Assembly (NCBI GenBank): GCA_017644045.1
Contig: JAEPMI010000006.1
Span: 88,980 to 152,979, forward strand
Length of the DNA stretch: 64,000 nt
Source of the DNA: Deltaproteobacteria bacterium
GTDB taxonomy: Bacteria > Myxococcota_A > Polyangia > Polyangiales > Houyiibacteriaceae
Direction: 5' to 3'
Shown in pieces: positions 55,684-64,000 of this stretch (position 1 is the first letter of the stretch; each line of letters opens with the position of its first letter). The notes below the pieces were generated by a model. It was not told where the DNA came from, did no database searches, and saw nothing but the letters and a program-made list of their open reading frames with translations. The translations under genes were made by a program, and so were the position numbers.

Positions 55684-57222
55684 TCATCGCGGCGGCGCGA
55701 CCGGCTCGCCCGGCGCCGGCTCGTAGTGAATTCGTAGCTCGAGAGCCGGGTCACCCTCGGATGGCCGACGAGCGATCTGACTGGCGACCACCTTTCCGCC
55801 CGCGAGCTCCACCAACACCTCACACCAACCGAGCAAGATCAGCTCGTGGACCCGCGGCGCGAACTCGTAGCCGGTGACCTCGAGCCGCGCATGGGTCGGT
55901 CCGAGGAAGGTCACATCCGTCTTCCCGAAGTCCACGTAGCGCCCCCACATGTTCCGGACGGCGCGCAGCGTGCGCCGTACGCTTCCCTCGTAGACGAAGC
56001 TGTGGTGCACGCCATCCGCGCCCACGTTGAGGCGGGCGGCTTCGCGACCCAGCTCGACCGCGGCTTCATCGGAGCCATCCATGAGGTGTCGGTGCACCAT
56101 CGTCGCCAACCACTCGAAGCGGTCGAAGGGATACCAGCCGGAGAGGATGAGGCGCTGAGCCAGCCACTCCCGATCGCGCGCATCCAGGGGGAGCGTGTGA
56201 CCCCGCTGTAGCGCTCGGTTCAGCAGCTGCGCCAAGCCGATCATCATGACGCCGCGGGCGCGAGGTCCTTCGCTCGCCTGGGGCGCCGCCTGCGGGGTGG
56301 ACCCGGGGATGGGGCCGCTCATCGGCGTCAGCGAGAGGTCCGTCGCGTCGATGGGTGTCTTCGGTGGAAGGCGCGGCAGTCGGGTGGGAGCCAATGGCGA
56401 GAGCAGCGGAATGAGCGCGGCCGCATCTCGGGGTCGGTCCTCCGGTTCCAGGGCCAGGCAGTGATGAACGACCGCGACCAGCGCCGGGTCCGCGCCCGGC
56501 ACGCGCTCGTCCAGAGGGGTGTACTTCCCCGCCGCCAGGTTCGAGATGGTCGCGAGCGGACTCTTGTCGGCGAAGGGCAGCACTCCGCTGACGGCCTCGT
56601 AGATCATCGCACCGACCGAGAAGACATCGGCTGCGGGTGGTGCGCTGCGCGCGCTGTGTACCTGTTCTGGCGCGATATAGTTCGTGCTTCCGACGATGAC
56701 ACCGGTTGCGGTGAGCTCGCCGTCACCGAGCTCACGAGCGACGCCGAAGTCGAGGAGCTTGACCCGGAGCCCCTTCGCGCCGCCGGCGAGGAAGAGGTTC
56801 GCCGGCTTCATGTCGCGATGCACGTAGCCCGCCGCGTGTGCCGCTGCGAGCGGGTCGAGCGCGGCACGGAGGAGCGCCAGCATCCCCCGGAGCGACATGT
56901 CGCGGTCCATCAGCTCCTGAAAGCTCTGTCCCTCGAGCAGCTCCATCACCAGGACGAGGCGCCCGTCCTCGTCGACGAAGGCGTCGTAGATCTCCGTGAG
57001 ACCGGGATGCTGGATGCGCTGCGGTGCTCGGGCCTCTCGCTCGAAACGAGCCCGCGAGTCGGGGTCGGAGGACGCGGCTTCGTGCAGGATCTTCACCGCG
57101 ATGTCGCGTTGCATGACGGAGTCGTGCCCTGCGAACACCCGCCCCATTCCTCCTCGACCAATCTGGCGAAGGAGCCGGTAGCGGCCAGCGACGATCCGTT
57201 CCCCCATGGAGTGGTTCATCAT
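55684..57222 (-). CDS. Ser/Thr protein kinase fused to a DUF2378-like domain
   Basis: 512 residues from ATG 57222 (MMNHSMGERI). The kinase domain (about 12-280) has GRGGMGRVF, VKIL, HRDMKPAN and DFGVAR, all intact. There is no membrane helix. A Pro-rich linker leads to a C-terminal domain (about 324-500) starting GVMMIGLAQLL, with MWGRYVDFG, ARLEVTGYEF and LVELAGGKVV, which follows the same pattern as the free DUF2378 protein at 46616. The kinase is thus probably regulated by a cytosolic sensor domain, in contrast to the PEGA kinases. It is divergent from the glycosylase gene. Confidence 0.85.
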   Translation of the reverse strand: MMNHSMGERIVAGRYRLLRQIGRGGMGRVFAGHDSVMQRDIAVKILHEAASSDPDSRARFEREARAPQRIQHPGLTEIYDAFVDEDGRLVLVMELLEGQSFQELMDRDMSLRGMLALLRAALDPLAAAHAAGYVHRDMKPANLFLAGGAKGLRVKLLDFGVARELGDGELTATGVIVGSTNYIAPEQVHSARSAPPAADVFSVGAMIYEAVSGVLPFADKSPLATISNLAAGKYTPLDERVPGADPALVAVVHHCLALEPEDRPRDAAALIPLLSPLAPTRLPRLPPKTPIDATDLSLTPMSGPIPGSTPQAAPQASEGPRARGVMMIGLAQLLNRALQRGHTLPLDARDREWLAQRLILSGWYPFDRFEWLATMVHRHLMDGSDEAAVELGREAARLNVGADGVHHSFVYEGSVRRTLRAVRNMWGRYVDFGKTDVTFLGPTHARLEVTGYEFAPRVHELILLGWCEVLVELAGGKVVASQIARRPSEGDPALELRIHYEPAPGEPVAPPR

Positions 57223-57304
57223 GCCATTCGGCCGGGTACGCAACGCAAGAAACTCCACGTCACCCAAATGGGTTGGTGTCTCACCCATGCGCTAGGGTCA
57301 CAGC

Positions 57305-58438
57305 GTGCCCACCCTCTCGGCCGACGATGCGCGGCGACGCATGCTCGCGCACCATCACCTCGACCGGCGCGTGGACACGAGCGTGCCCGAGCTGCTGGAC
57401 CTGCTCGGCTGCATCCAGCTCGACCCCCTCGACCCGCTCGGGACGAACGCCGACCTGGTGGTCATGGCGCGGCTCCCCGACGTCGCCCACGGCGACGTCT
57501 ATCGCGAGGTCTACGCAAACGCCTTCGAGCACTTCGCGAAGGTCCGCTGCATCCTGCCGGCGAGCGCGTTCCCGCAGTACCGCTCGCGCTTCGTCGAGGC
57601 CGAGTGGTGGCGGACGCAGACGCGCAAGAAGAAGGTGCCCGCCGCGCTCGTGGACGAGGTCGAAGCCGAGGTGCGCGAGCGCGGACCGCTGACCGCCGCG
57701 GAGCTCACCGACCACGGCCGGGTGGTGCCGCTCGACTGGTCCGGATGGAAGGGAACGGCGAAGGCGACCTCGATGGCGCTCGAGATCCTGTGGGCGCAGT
57801 GTCGGGTCGTGGTGGCGGGGCGCCGCGGCCGGGCGAAGCTCTACGACGTTCCAGAGCGCGCGCTCTCCGCGGTCGCGAGCGTGGACCCGACCGAGCCCTT
57901 CGAGCGCTGGGCGCTCCGTCATCGGGCGGAGTGCGCCGGGCTACTGCCTCGCCGCAGCGGCCCGTGGTGGTCGACGCTGAACGAGGTGCGCAAGAGCGGC
58001 TGGGTGGACGCCATGCTCGAGGCCGGCGAGCTGCTCGAGGTGTCGGTCGAGGGCGTGCGCGGTCCCTACCTGACCACCCCGAGCTTTCTCGAGCGTGAGC
58101 TGACCGAGCCGGACGACGAGCTGCGGATCCTCGGTCCACTCGACGCGCTGCTTTGGGACCGCCAGCTCGTCGAGGCGGTGTTCGGCTTCGAGTACCTCTG
58201 GGAGGTGTACAAACCGGAGGCCCAGCGGCGCTGGGGTTGGTACGTGGTGCCGCTGCTGCACCGCGGCCAGTTGGTCGGTCGACTCGAGGGGCGCGCGAAG
58301 GACGGCACGCTCACCATCGATCGCATCTGGTCGGAGCGCCGCGGCGCGATCGACTGGGACGCGCTCGACGAAGCGCTCGCGCACCACGGCGCAGCGTGCG
58401 GCTGCGCTCACTACGAGCGGCCGCAACGCTGCGAGTAG
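57305..58438 (+). CDS. YcaQ/AlkX-type winged-helix DNA glycosylase
   Basis: 377 residues from GTG 57305. The HTH_42 family signatures are QLDPLD (38-43), where the QxD triad marks the YcaQ/AlkX branch acting on interstrand crosslinks (AlkZ has QxQ), and LGPLDALLWDRQLVEAVFGF near residue 280. GWYVVPLLHRGQLVGRLEGR completes the C-terminal domain. It should remove alkylated or crosslinked bases. It ends 7 nt before the convergent HPPD gene. Confidence 0.88.
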   Translation: MPTLSADDARRRMLAHHHLDRRVDTSVPELLDLLGCIQLDPLDPLGTNADLVVMARLPDVAHGDVYREVYANAFEHFAKVRCILPASAFPQYRSRFVEAEWWRTQTRKKKVPAALVDEVEAEVRERGPLTAAELTDHGRVVPLDWSGWKGTAKATSMALEILWAQCRVVVAGRRGRAKLYDVPERALSAVASVDPTEPFERWALRHRAECAGLLPRRSGPWWSTLNEVRKSGWVDAMLEAGELLEVSVEGVRGPYLTTPSFLERELTEPDDELRILGPLDALLWDRQLVEAVFGFEYLWEVYKPEAQRRWGWYVVPLLHRGQLVGRLEGRAKDGTLTIDRIWSERRGAIDWDALDEALAHHGAACGCAHYERPQRCE

Positions 58439-58445
58439 TGGAGGC

Positions 58446-59603
58446 TCAGATGCGGCCGGCGGCCTTCTGCTGGCGCTCGATGCTCTCGAAGAGCGCGCGG
58501 AAGTTCCCGCCGCCGAAGCCCTTGTCGCCCTTGCGCTGAATGATCTCGAAGAAGAAGGGACCGGCCTCGCTCTCGCTGTGGGTCGCGGCGGAGTCCTGCA
58601 GGAAGATCTGCAGCAGGTACTTCTTCTCTTCCTGACCGTCGATCAGGATCTCGAGCTCGCGGAGGATCGCGAGGTCTTCGTCGATCGCCTTGATGCCGCT
58701 CGACTCGATCCGCTCGGGGAGCATGTCGTAGTAGGTGCCGGGAGTCGGGAAGAACTCGACGCCCTTCTCGCGCAGCCCTCGCACGGCGGGGATGATGTCC
58801 TTCACCGCGAGCGCCGCGTGCTGGATGCCGTCGCCGTGCTGGTCCTCCGCGAAGACGTAGATCTGCGAGGACTTGAAGAAGGGTCGCTTCGGTTCGTTGT
58901 TGGCGAACTTCACGCCGCTCTTCGGATCCCACATGACCTTCGACTTGAGGCCCGATCCCTCCTTGGAGTCCGGCGCGACGTCGTTGGTGTGGAACTCGAT
59001 GCCCCAGTACTCCTCGAAGCCGAGCACGTGCTGCATCCAGAGGAGCGCGGGCTTCATGGTCTCGAAGTTCGAGGTGATGTGGTCGATGCCGGTGAAGCCG
59101 AAGCGGTTCGTGCCGCCCTTGGGCTCGTCGTACTCGATGACGTTCGGGACCAGCCGCGGGTACGCCGCGTCGCGCTGGACGAAACGGAAGGTGCTGCTGC
59201 CGAAGGGCGTGGTGATCGAGAAGGTGCGGAGCTTGCCGCCATTCTCCTCGAAGGTCTCGATGTCCTGCATCGGCGTACCGCCGCGCTCCTCGAGCAGCCG
59301 GAAGGTCTTCTCGATGTCGGTGACGCGGAAGGTCAGCGCGCCGACGCCGTCGGGGTGCCGGCGGAGCCAGCGCCAGGCGCGGCCGCCCTCCCCCACGGGC
59401 TCGCTGATCAGGATCCGGGTCGGGCCGGCGCCGAAGAGGATCGAACGCTGCTGCGCGCGCTCGTTGAACTCCGGATCCGACGCGCCGATCTCCTGGAAGT
59501 CGAGCTTCTCGGTGTAGAAGCGGCGGCTCCGCTCGAGGTCGTGGACGTAGTAGTGAATCGACTCGATCTTCTCGATGCCGAGCGACTCCAGCTGCTGGGT
59601 CAT
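58446..59603 (-). CDS. hppD: 4-hydroxyphenylpyruvate dioxygenase
   Basis: 385 residues from ATG 59603 with AGGAGA 7 nt upstream. It converts 4-hydroxyphenylpyruvate to homogentisate in tyrosine catabolism. The iron ligands are His175 (DHITSN), His262 (QHAAL) and Glu353 (FFFEI), in two VOC-type halves. FGGGNFRALFESIE near the end is the mobile C-terminal helix of the family. It is the last gene of the fah-maiA-hppD run. Confidence 0.96.
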   Translation of the reverse strand: MTQQLESLGIEKIESIHYYVHDLERSRRFYTEKLDFQEIGASDPEFNERAQQRSILFGAGPTRILISEPVGEGGRAWRWLRRHPDGVGALTFRVTDIEKTFRLLEERGGTPMQDIETFEENGGKLRTFSITTPFGSSTFRFVQRDAAYPRLVPNVIEYDEPKGGTNRFGFTGIDHITSNFETMKPALLWMQHVLGFEEYWGIEFHTNDVAPDSKEGSGLKSKVMWDPKSGVKFANNEPKRPFFKSSQIYVFAEDQHGDGIQHAALAVKDIIPAVRGLREKGVEFFPTPGTYYDMLPERIESSGIKAIDEDLAILRELEILIDGQEEKKYLLQIFLQDSAATHSESEAGPFFFEIIQRKGDKGFGGGNFRALFESIERQQKAAGRI

Positions 59604-59634
59604 GGGCGTCTCCTGGTGGGGGCGGGGATGCGCT

Positions 59635-60297
59635 TCAAGGGGTCGGATTCTCCGGGGCGTCCGGCTGCACGTCGGGGTGCGCCGCCGCGAACGCCGGGAG
59701 CGAGGCGGATGCCTCTTCCGCCGCGAGCAAGCGGGGGTACGCCGCCACGTCGAGGCCGAAGCGGCGGGCGTTGTAGAGCTGAGGGACCAGGCAGACCTCG
59801 ACGATCGAGGGCGCCTGGTCGAAGAGGAAGCCTTCGCCGGGCAGGGTCGCCGCCAGCCGCTCCATGGCGGCCAGGCCCTTGTCGATGACGCCGCGCGCGT
59901 GATCGGCGCGGTCACCGCCGAGGGTCTCGACGAGCTTCAGCGTGGCGGAGTTCTGGAGCGGCTGGATGCCGGCGTTCACGATCTCGGCGAGCTCCCACGC
60001 GCGAGCCGCGGCGAGCGGATCGGTCGGCACGAGCGGCGGCTCCGGGATCAGGCGATCGAGGAAGACCGCCATGGCCAGCGACTGACCCATGACCCGGGTC
60101 TCGCCCGAGTCGTCGGTCCACTCGAGGGTGGGCACCTGCTGCATCGGGTTCTTGGCACTGTAGCCGTCCGCCTGCTGCTCGCCCTTCACGAGGTGCACCG
60201 GCACGCTCTCGTACTCCACGCCCTTCAGCCCGAGCACGAGCCGCGCGCGCCAGGAGCACGAGCTTCGCCAGTAGCCGTAGAGCCGGACGTCCTTCAC
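59635..60297 (-). CDS. maiA: Maleylacetoacetate isomerase (zeta-class GST)
   Basis: 220 residues from GTG 60297, overlapping fah by 4 nt. It isomerises maleylacetoacetate to fumarylacetoacetate. The zeta-class glutathione site is SSCSWR (12-17), with NPMQQVPTLEW and LGQSLAMAVFLD-like helix (GQSLAM). The C-terminal helical domain is complete. Confidence 0.94.
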   Translation of the reverse strand: MKDVRLYGYWRSSCSWRARLVLGLKGVEYESVPVHLVKGEQQADGYSAKNPMQQVPTLEWTDDSGETRVMGQSLAMAVFLDRLIPEPPLVPTDPLAAARAWELAEIVNAGIQPLQNSATLKLVETLGGDRADHARGVIDKGLAAMERLAATLPGEGFLFDQAPSIVEVCLVPQLYNARRFGLDVAAYPRLLAAEEASASLPAFAAAHPDVQPDAPENPTP

Positions 60298-61271
60298 GCG
60301 GGGGCGACCTTCTGGTCGATCACGCCGCAGATGGAGCGACCGCTCGCGTCTTTGAGCTCGATGCGAACGGCGTCGCCCGGCTTCAGGAACTCGGTGGTCG
60401 GCTTCCCGTCTTTCAGGATCTCGCGCATCCGGCGCTCGGCGAGGCAGCTGACGCCCTTGCTCTCGTCCTCGTTGGACACGGTGCCGCTGCCGAGAATGGT
60501 GCCGGCGGTGAACGCGCGGGTCTTGGTGATGTGCGCGATCAGATCGAAGAAGGAGAAGTGCATCGCCGGACCGGCGTCCGGGTCGCCGGCCTTCTCGCCG
60601 TTGAGGTGCGAGAGGAGCGGCAGGTGGACCCGGCCCTCCTGCCAGGCGTCGCCGAGCTCGTCCGGGGTCACGGCGAAGGGCGCGAAGGCCGTCGCCGGCT
60701 TGCTCTGGAAGAAGCCGAAGTTCTTCTTCAGCTCCGCGGGGATCAGGTTCCGGAAGGTCACGTCATTGCAGATCGTGATCAGCTTGATGTACTTGCCGGC
60801 GTCCGCGGCGCTGACCCCACGCGGGGTGTCGCCGAGGATCACGCAGATCTCCGCCTCGAAGTCGCATCCCCACTCCACGTTCGGGAGAGGGATGTCGCCC
60901 GTCGGGTCGAGGAAGATGCCCGAGCCGCCCTGGTAGACGAGCGGGTCGGTCTCGAGGGTCTCAGGCGGCTCGGCGCCGCGGGCCTTTCGAACCAGCACGA
61001 TGTGGTTGATGTACGCGGAGCCGTCGATCCACTCGTAGGCGCGCGGCAGCGGCGAGCGAAGGGTGCTCACGTCGAGGGGCTCGCCCTCGAGCTCGCCGGA
61101 ATCGAGGCCGTTCGCGAGCCCCTGGAGGGCGGGCGCGGCCTCGTCCCAGGTGTCCAGCGCCTGCTGCAGGGTGGGGGCGATCAGCCCGGCGGGCATACAG
61201 GACTTGCCGTCCTTGCTCACCACCACCAGCTCTCCATCACGTGTGTCGTTGCTTCGCGTTGCCAGCCTCAT
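60294..61271 (-). CDS. Fumarylacetoacetate hydrolase family protein
   Basis: 325 residues, first of the run. It should split fumarylacetoacetate into fumarate and acetoacetate. The FAH fold shows the metal-ligand strands WGCDFEAEICVILGD and ICNDVTFRNLIP, with an N-terminal MRLATRSNDTRDGE-type domain usual for bacterial homogentisate-pathway members. Context with maiA and hppD supports the pathway role. Homogentisate 1,2-dioxygenase is not in the window. Confidence 0.92.
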   Translation of the reverse strand: MRLATRSNDTRDGELVVVSKDGKSCMPAGLIAPTLQQALDTWDEAAPALQGLANGLDSGELEGEPLDVSTLRSPLPRAYEWIDGSAYINHIVLVRKARGAEPPETLETDPLVYQGGSGIFLDPTGDIPLPNVEWGCDFEAEICVILGDTPRGVSAADAGKYIKLITICNDVTFRNLIPAELKKNFGFFQSKPATAFAPFAVTPDELGDAWQEGRVHLPLLSHLNGEKAGDPDAGPAMHFSFFDLIAHITKTRAFTAGTILGSGTVSNEDESKGVSCLAERRMREILKDGKPTTEFLKPGDAVRIELKDASGRSICGVIDQKVAPA

Positions 61272-61362
61272 GGGGACGGGGATACGGACCGGGCCTGCCG
61301 ATCACAAGACTGGCCGCCCGGCCGTGTGCGAATGCTCGCATCGCTGCTAAGGAGAGGAAGCC

Positions 61363-61659
61363 GTGAGCGAGAAGCGTCAAAAGATGGAAGCCGAGCTGGT
61401 CCGCCTCGAGGGACTGCTCGCCGAGCTCGAAAAGGACTGGAAAAAGGTGCCCTACGCCTTCGTCCTGCTGCTCGGCGCGATTCCGGCGTACCTGAAATAC
61501 GGGACCCTCGGCTCGTCCCTCACGATCCTCACCGTGGTGAGTCTCGTGGCTACATCCTACTACCTCATCGGCGTCCGCAAGGCGGAGTACCGCGGCGAGA
61601 TGGAAGAGGTGCGGCTCGGGATGGAGCGGCTCGCGCAGCTCGAAGGCGCGGGCGTCTGA
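61363..61659 (+). CDS. Small coiled-coil membrane protein
   Basis: 98 residues from GTG 61363, preceded by AGGAGAGG. A short coiled coil (about 3-27) leads to two membrane helices (about 30-45 and 50-68) and a second charged helix (EYRGEMEEVRLGMERLAQLE). No family was recognised. It may form oligomers through the helices on either side. Confidence 0.75.
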   Translation: MSEKRQKMEAELVRLEGLLAELEKDWKKVPYAFVLLLGAIPAYLKYGTLGSSLTILTVVSLVATSYYLIGVRKAEYRGEMEEVRLGMERLAQLEGAGV

Positions 61660-61708
61660 GATCCGTACACTCTTGGCGTGAGAAGGCCCACGGCGGTACC
61701 CTGAGCCG

Positions 61709-62638
61709 ATGGTGCCCCGCCATGTCACCGCGGGGCTCGCGATGTTCGCGAGTCTCGGGGCCTGTTCGTTCGCCCCGATCGAGCTCGACGGACTGCAGTG
61801 TCCCTGTGCGGCGGGGTGGAGCTGCGTGGACGACGTGTGCGTGGAGAACGGGGGCGCCGACCTCGACCTCGGCGCGCCGCCGGACCTCGGCCGCCGCGAC
61901 GGGGGCACGGTGGACGCCGGCCCCGTGGGCGTGGACGACGGAGGACCACCCGCCGATGGCGGAACCGACGTCGGGGTGGACGCGGGAAGCGACGCCGGGC
62001 TCCCATCGGTCTGTGCCACGTCGACGGCCTTCTTCTGTGACGGCTTCGAGGGCGGCGTCGTGCCGCCGTGGGCCGGCGTCCGGACGACGAACGGAGCGAC
62101 GTTCACCGACGACGGGATGCCGTTCCGCGGTGAGCGGTCGGCGCACGCGATCACGTCTGCGCCCTCGAGCCGCGCGCACGTCGAAGCCTCGCTCGGCGGT
62201 CGCACGGGCGTGACCCTCTACGCCAAGACCTGGCTCTATGTGCCCACGGCCTCGGAGCACGAGGTGCTGAGCTTCCTGCTCATCGGCCACGACGCCGACC
62301 CCGACTACCCGCTCGTCGCGCTGCAGTCGGTCCCGGGCTCGAGCCAGGTCTACGTGGGCATGCCCTTCGGGCGCCCCGGGGCCGGCGGCTCCGGCGAGCC
62401 CGTCCCTCGCGATCGATGGGTCTGCGCCACCCTCTCCATCGAGACCGGCACCGACACGCCTCGACTCCACGCGACGATCGACGGCAACGTCGTGGCCGAC
62501 GAGACCTTCTCGGGGCCGGTGGTACCGGAGGCCGACTTCGGCATGGCCGGCATCGAGTTCACCAACGCGGGCACCCCCTCCGCCGAGCTCTTCATCGACG
62601 AGGTCGAGTTCGGCACGGAGCCACTGACATGCCCGTGA
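61709..62638 (+). CDS. Lipoprotein with beta-sandwich (lectin-like) domain
   Basis: 309 residues. Lipobox SLGAC near residue 19, a short CPCAAGWSC segment, an Asp/Gly linker to about 100, then a beta-rich domain (about 105-305) beginning CDGFEGG and with KTWLYVPTAS and FIDEVEFGTEPL. The order of strands resembles concanavalin-like jelly-roll lipoproteins of myxobacteria; the carbohydrate link is unproven. It ends 5 nt from the convergent TPR gene. Confidence 0.75.
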   Translation: MVPRHVTAGLAMFASLGACSFAPIELDGLQCPCAAGWSCVDDVCVENGGADLDLGAPPDLGRRDGGTVDAGPVGVDDGGPPADGGTDVGVDAGSDAGLPSVCATSTAFFCDGFEGGVVPPWAGVRTTNGATFTDDGMPFRGERSAHAITSAPSSRAHVEASLGGRTGVTLYAKTWLYVPTASEHEVLSFLLIGHDADPDYPLVALQSVPGSSQVYVGMPFGRPGAGGSGEPVPRDRWVCATLSIETGTDTPRLHATIDGNVVADETFSGPVVPEADFGMAGIEFTNAGTPSAELFIDEVEFGTEPLTCP

Positions 62639-62643
62639 GCCGG

Positions 62644-63408
62644 CTAGAAGCGGCCGCTCAGCGAGAGCTGACCCGGGCCGATGCGGAGCGAGAGGTCGTC
62701 GTCACCGCCACCGCTCGTCAGGTCGATCACGCCCCAGATGCCGCCAGCGAGCAGGAGGACACCGCCCAGCGCGAGGTTGACGTTCGTGACCAGCGCGAGG
62801 GTGTCCGCCTCGTCGGCGAGACGAACCCGATCCGCGTGGATGTCGGTGGCGAGCGCGTCGTCGTGACGCCCGTTGGCCATGGCGCCGGTGACCGCGGCGC
62901 TTCCCATCAGGAGCACGCCCACACCGGCGATCACCCAGGGCACGACGTTGACCGTCTTGGGCGGGGGCATCGGCCCCTCCGGCTCCTCGAGCGGCGGCTG
63001 GTCGTCGCCCGCGAGGAACTCGTCGGTCTCGGCTTCCGCGGCGGCGTCGAGCTCGGCCTGCTCGGCGCGCAGCGACACGAGGCGCTCCTCGATGCCGGCG
63101 CGGTCCTCGGCCTCGGGCTCGAGCTCGAGGTAGCGCTCGTAGGCTTCGATGGCACCGACGTTGTCGCCCATGCCCTCGAGGGTCCGGGCGAGGTTGTATT
63201 GGAGGACCGGAGCGGGGTCGAGCTCGTACGCCCGACGGAGCAAGGTGACGGCGAGCTCCATGTTCCCGGCCCGGTAGGCCTCGGCGCTCTCACGGAAGAG
63301 AGCGGCGGCGAGCTCCCGTTCCTCTTCGGTCTGAGCGGAGCTGGTCAGGGGAGCCAGGGCGCTCACCAGGGTGAGCACGAGGGCCATCAGTGGGGCGGTC
63401 CATGACAT
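62644..63408 (-). CDS. Exported TPR protein with two membrane helices
   Basis: 254 residues; ATG 63408, or 63387 (MALVLTLV) if the overlap with the kinase is avoided. Signal peptide to about 26. TPR helices (about 35-130: AELDPAPVLQYNLARTLEGM) lead to an acidic spacer and two hydrophobic helices (about 150-172 and 205-228), and a tail with LSLRIGPGQLSLSGRF. It is a third case of a secreted TPR protein beside a Ser/Thr kinase gene, here head-to-head with overlapping 5' ends. Confidence 0.8.
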   Translation of the reverse strand: MSWTAPLMALVLTLVSALAPLTSSAQTEEERELAAALFRESAEAYRAGNMELAVTLLRRAYELDPAPVLQYNLARTLEGMGDNVGAIEAYERYLELEPEAEDRAGIEERLVSLRAEQAELDAAAEAETDEFLAGDDQPPLEEPEGPMPPPKTVNVVPWVIAGVGVLLMGSAAVTGAMANGRHDDALATDIHADRVRLADEADTLALVTNVNLALGGVLLLAGGIWGVIDLTSGGGDDDLSLRIGPGQLSLSGRF

Positions 63409-64000
63409 CGGCGAAGCTCCAGCCTATCTCAGAGGCGGCCAAGCTCGAAAGATTCCAGGTCGGCCGCTACGAGGTCCTGGCCCTCCTGGCGACCGGCGGG
63501 ATGGCCGAAGTCTTCCTCGCGAAGCTCATCGGAGCCCGTGGATTCGAGCGGGCGGTCGTTCTCAAGCGGGTGCTCCCGCATCTCGCACGACAGTCCCACT
63601 TCCGGACCATGTTCCTCGACGAGGCGAGGGTCGTGGCCGCCATCGCCCACCCCAACGTCGTCCAGGTCCACGAGCTCGGCGAGGAAGGCGACGACCTCTT
63701 CCTGGTGATGGAATACGTCGCGGGCGAGAGCCTCGCGACGGTGTTGAAGCGGGTGGCCGGCGACGGCGAGCGGCTTCCGGCGCACGTGGCGGCGTTCATC
63801 GTCGCGGAGGCCGCGGCCGGACTCCACGCCGCTCATCAGCTGGTCGGAGACGATGGGATGCCGCTCGACGTGGTTCATCGCGACGTCTCGCCGCACAACA
63901 TCATGGTCACCTACGACGGGCAGGTGAAGGTTCTCGACTTCGGCATCGCCAAGTCGGAGAACGCCTCGCACAACACCGAGTCGGGCGTGATGAAGGGCAA
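63402..64000 (+). CDS. Ser/Thr protein kinase, 5' part only
   Basis: From ATG 63402 about 199 residues are readable and the frame runs off the window. The Hanks kinase motifs are GGMAEVFLA, VLKRVLPHL, HRDVSPHN and DFGIAKSEN, all intact. It most closely follows the style of the kinases at 3392 and 14035, so a membrane helix and PEGA part may lie beyond the window. The start is 7 nt inside the divergent TPR gene, whose true start may lie further in. Confidence 0.85.
   Translation, partial: MTSAKLQPISEAAKLERFQVGRYEVLALLATGGMAEVFLAKLIGARGFERAVVLKRVLPHLARQSHFRTMFLDEARVVAAIAHPNVVQVHELGEEGDDLFLVMEYVAGESLATVLKRVAGDGERLPAHVAAFIVAEAAAGLHAAHQLVGDDGMPLDVVHRDVSPHNIMVTYDGQVKVLDFGIAKSENASHNTESGVMKG

Overview
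The window is very GC-rich, gene-dense DNA from the chromosome of a myxobacterium-like member of the Myxococcota (former Deltaproteobacteria), most likely in the Polyangia/Sandaracinaceae direction. The signs are four Hanks-type Ser/Thr kinases in 64 kb, PEGA and FHA domains, RCC1- and VCBS-repeat lipoproteins with Asp/Gly-rich linkers, a MYXO-CTERM-like sorting tail, DUF2378 and DUF4388 proteins, and a primary sigma factor with a long Lys-rich N-terminal extension. The phylum call is inference from gene content; there is no rRNA here.

Layout. 1-2 kb: start of a membrane gene and a PocR-type sigma54 activator. 10.8-1.9 kb (minus strand): a compact run HAD phosphatase - phosphodiester-glycosidase-like MYXO-CTERM protein - FHA/AAA+ regulator - VCBS lipoprotein - TPR/Ig-like anchored protein - PEGA kinase - RCC1 lipoprotein, with three 4-nt stop/start overlaps. 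This is the most striking locus. 10.7-13.3 kb: site-2 protease, RAYT-like transposase and degenerate repeats. 13.3-17.8 kb: a second PEGA kinase divergent from a second TPR/Ig-like anchored protein. 17.8-22.9 kb: zinc-ribbon protein, tRNA(CAT), rpoD, dnaG. 23-28 kb: glutamic intramembrane (CAAX/CPBP) protease, HAD, nadC, birA, then a divergent LysR/metallo-beta-lactamase pair. 28-33 kb: secreted and lipoprotein genes and ygfZ. 33-42 kb: SDR, IscA/ErpA, RpoH-like sigma, a 1826-residue TPR protein coupled to a receiver-DUF4388 protein. 42-46 kb: envelope proteins including OmpA/DUF4398. 46-54 kb: DUF2378 protein and two large haem-motif lipoproteins resembling the hydrazine-synthase-alpha-related family around a HEAT protein. 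54-58 kb: SCP2-like protein, DsbD, a kinase fused to a DUF2378-like domain, and a YcaQ/AlkX-type glycosylase. 58-61 kb: tyrosine/homogentisate degradation genes. 61-64 kb: small membrane protein, lipoprotein, and a TPR protein head-to-head with a fourth kinase that runs off the window.

How it works together. Core genes (dnaG, rpoD, nadC, birA, erpA-like, ygfZ, tRNA) are interspersed with envelope signalling genes. Three of the four kinases sit beside a secreted TPR-type protein with a membrane anchor. Two dispersed repeat families also stand out: a composite GCCGAAGGC/CCCTNR element between genes, and a 46-nt inverted-arm palindrome present twice. Coordinates of starts were adjusted by Shine-Dalgarno-like sequence, signal peptide position or overlap. 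Functions rest on motif recognition by eye, not on database searches.
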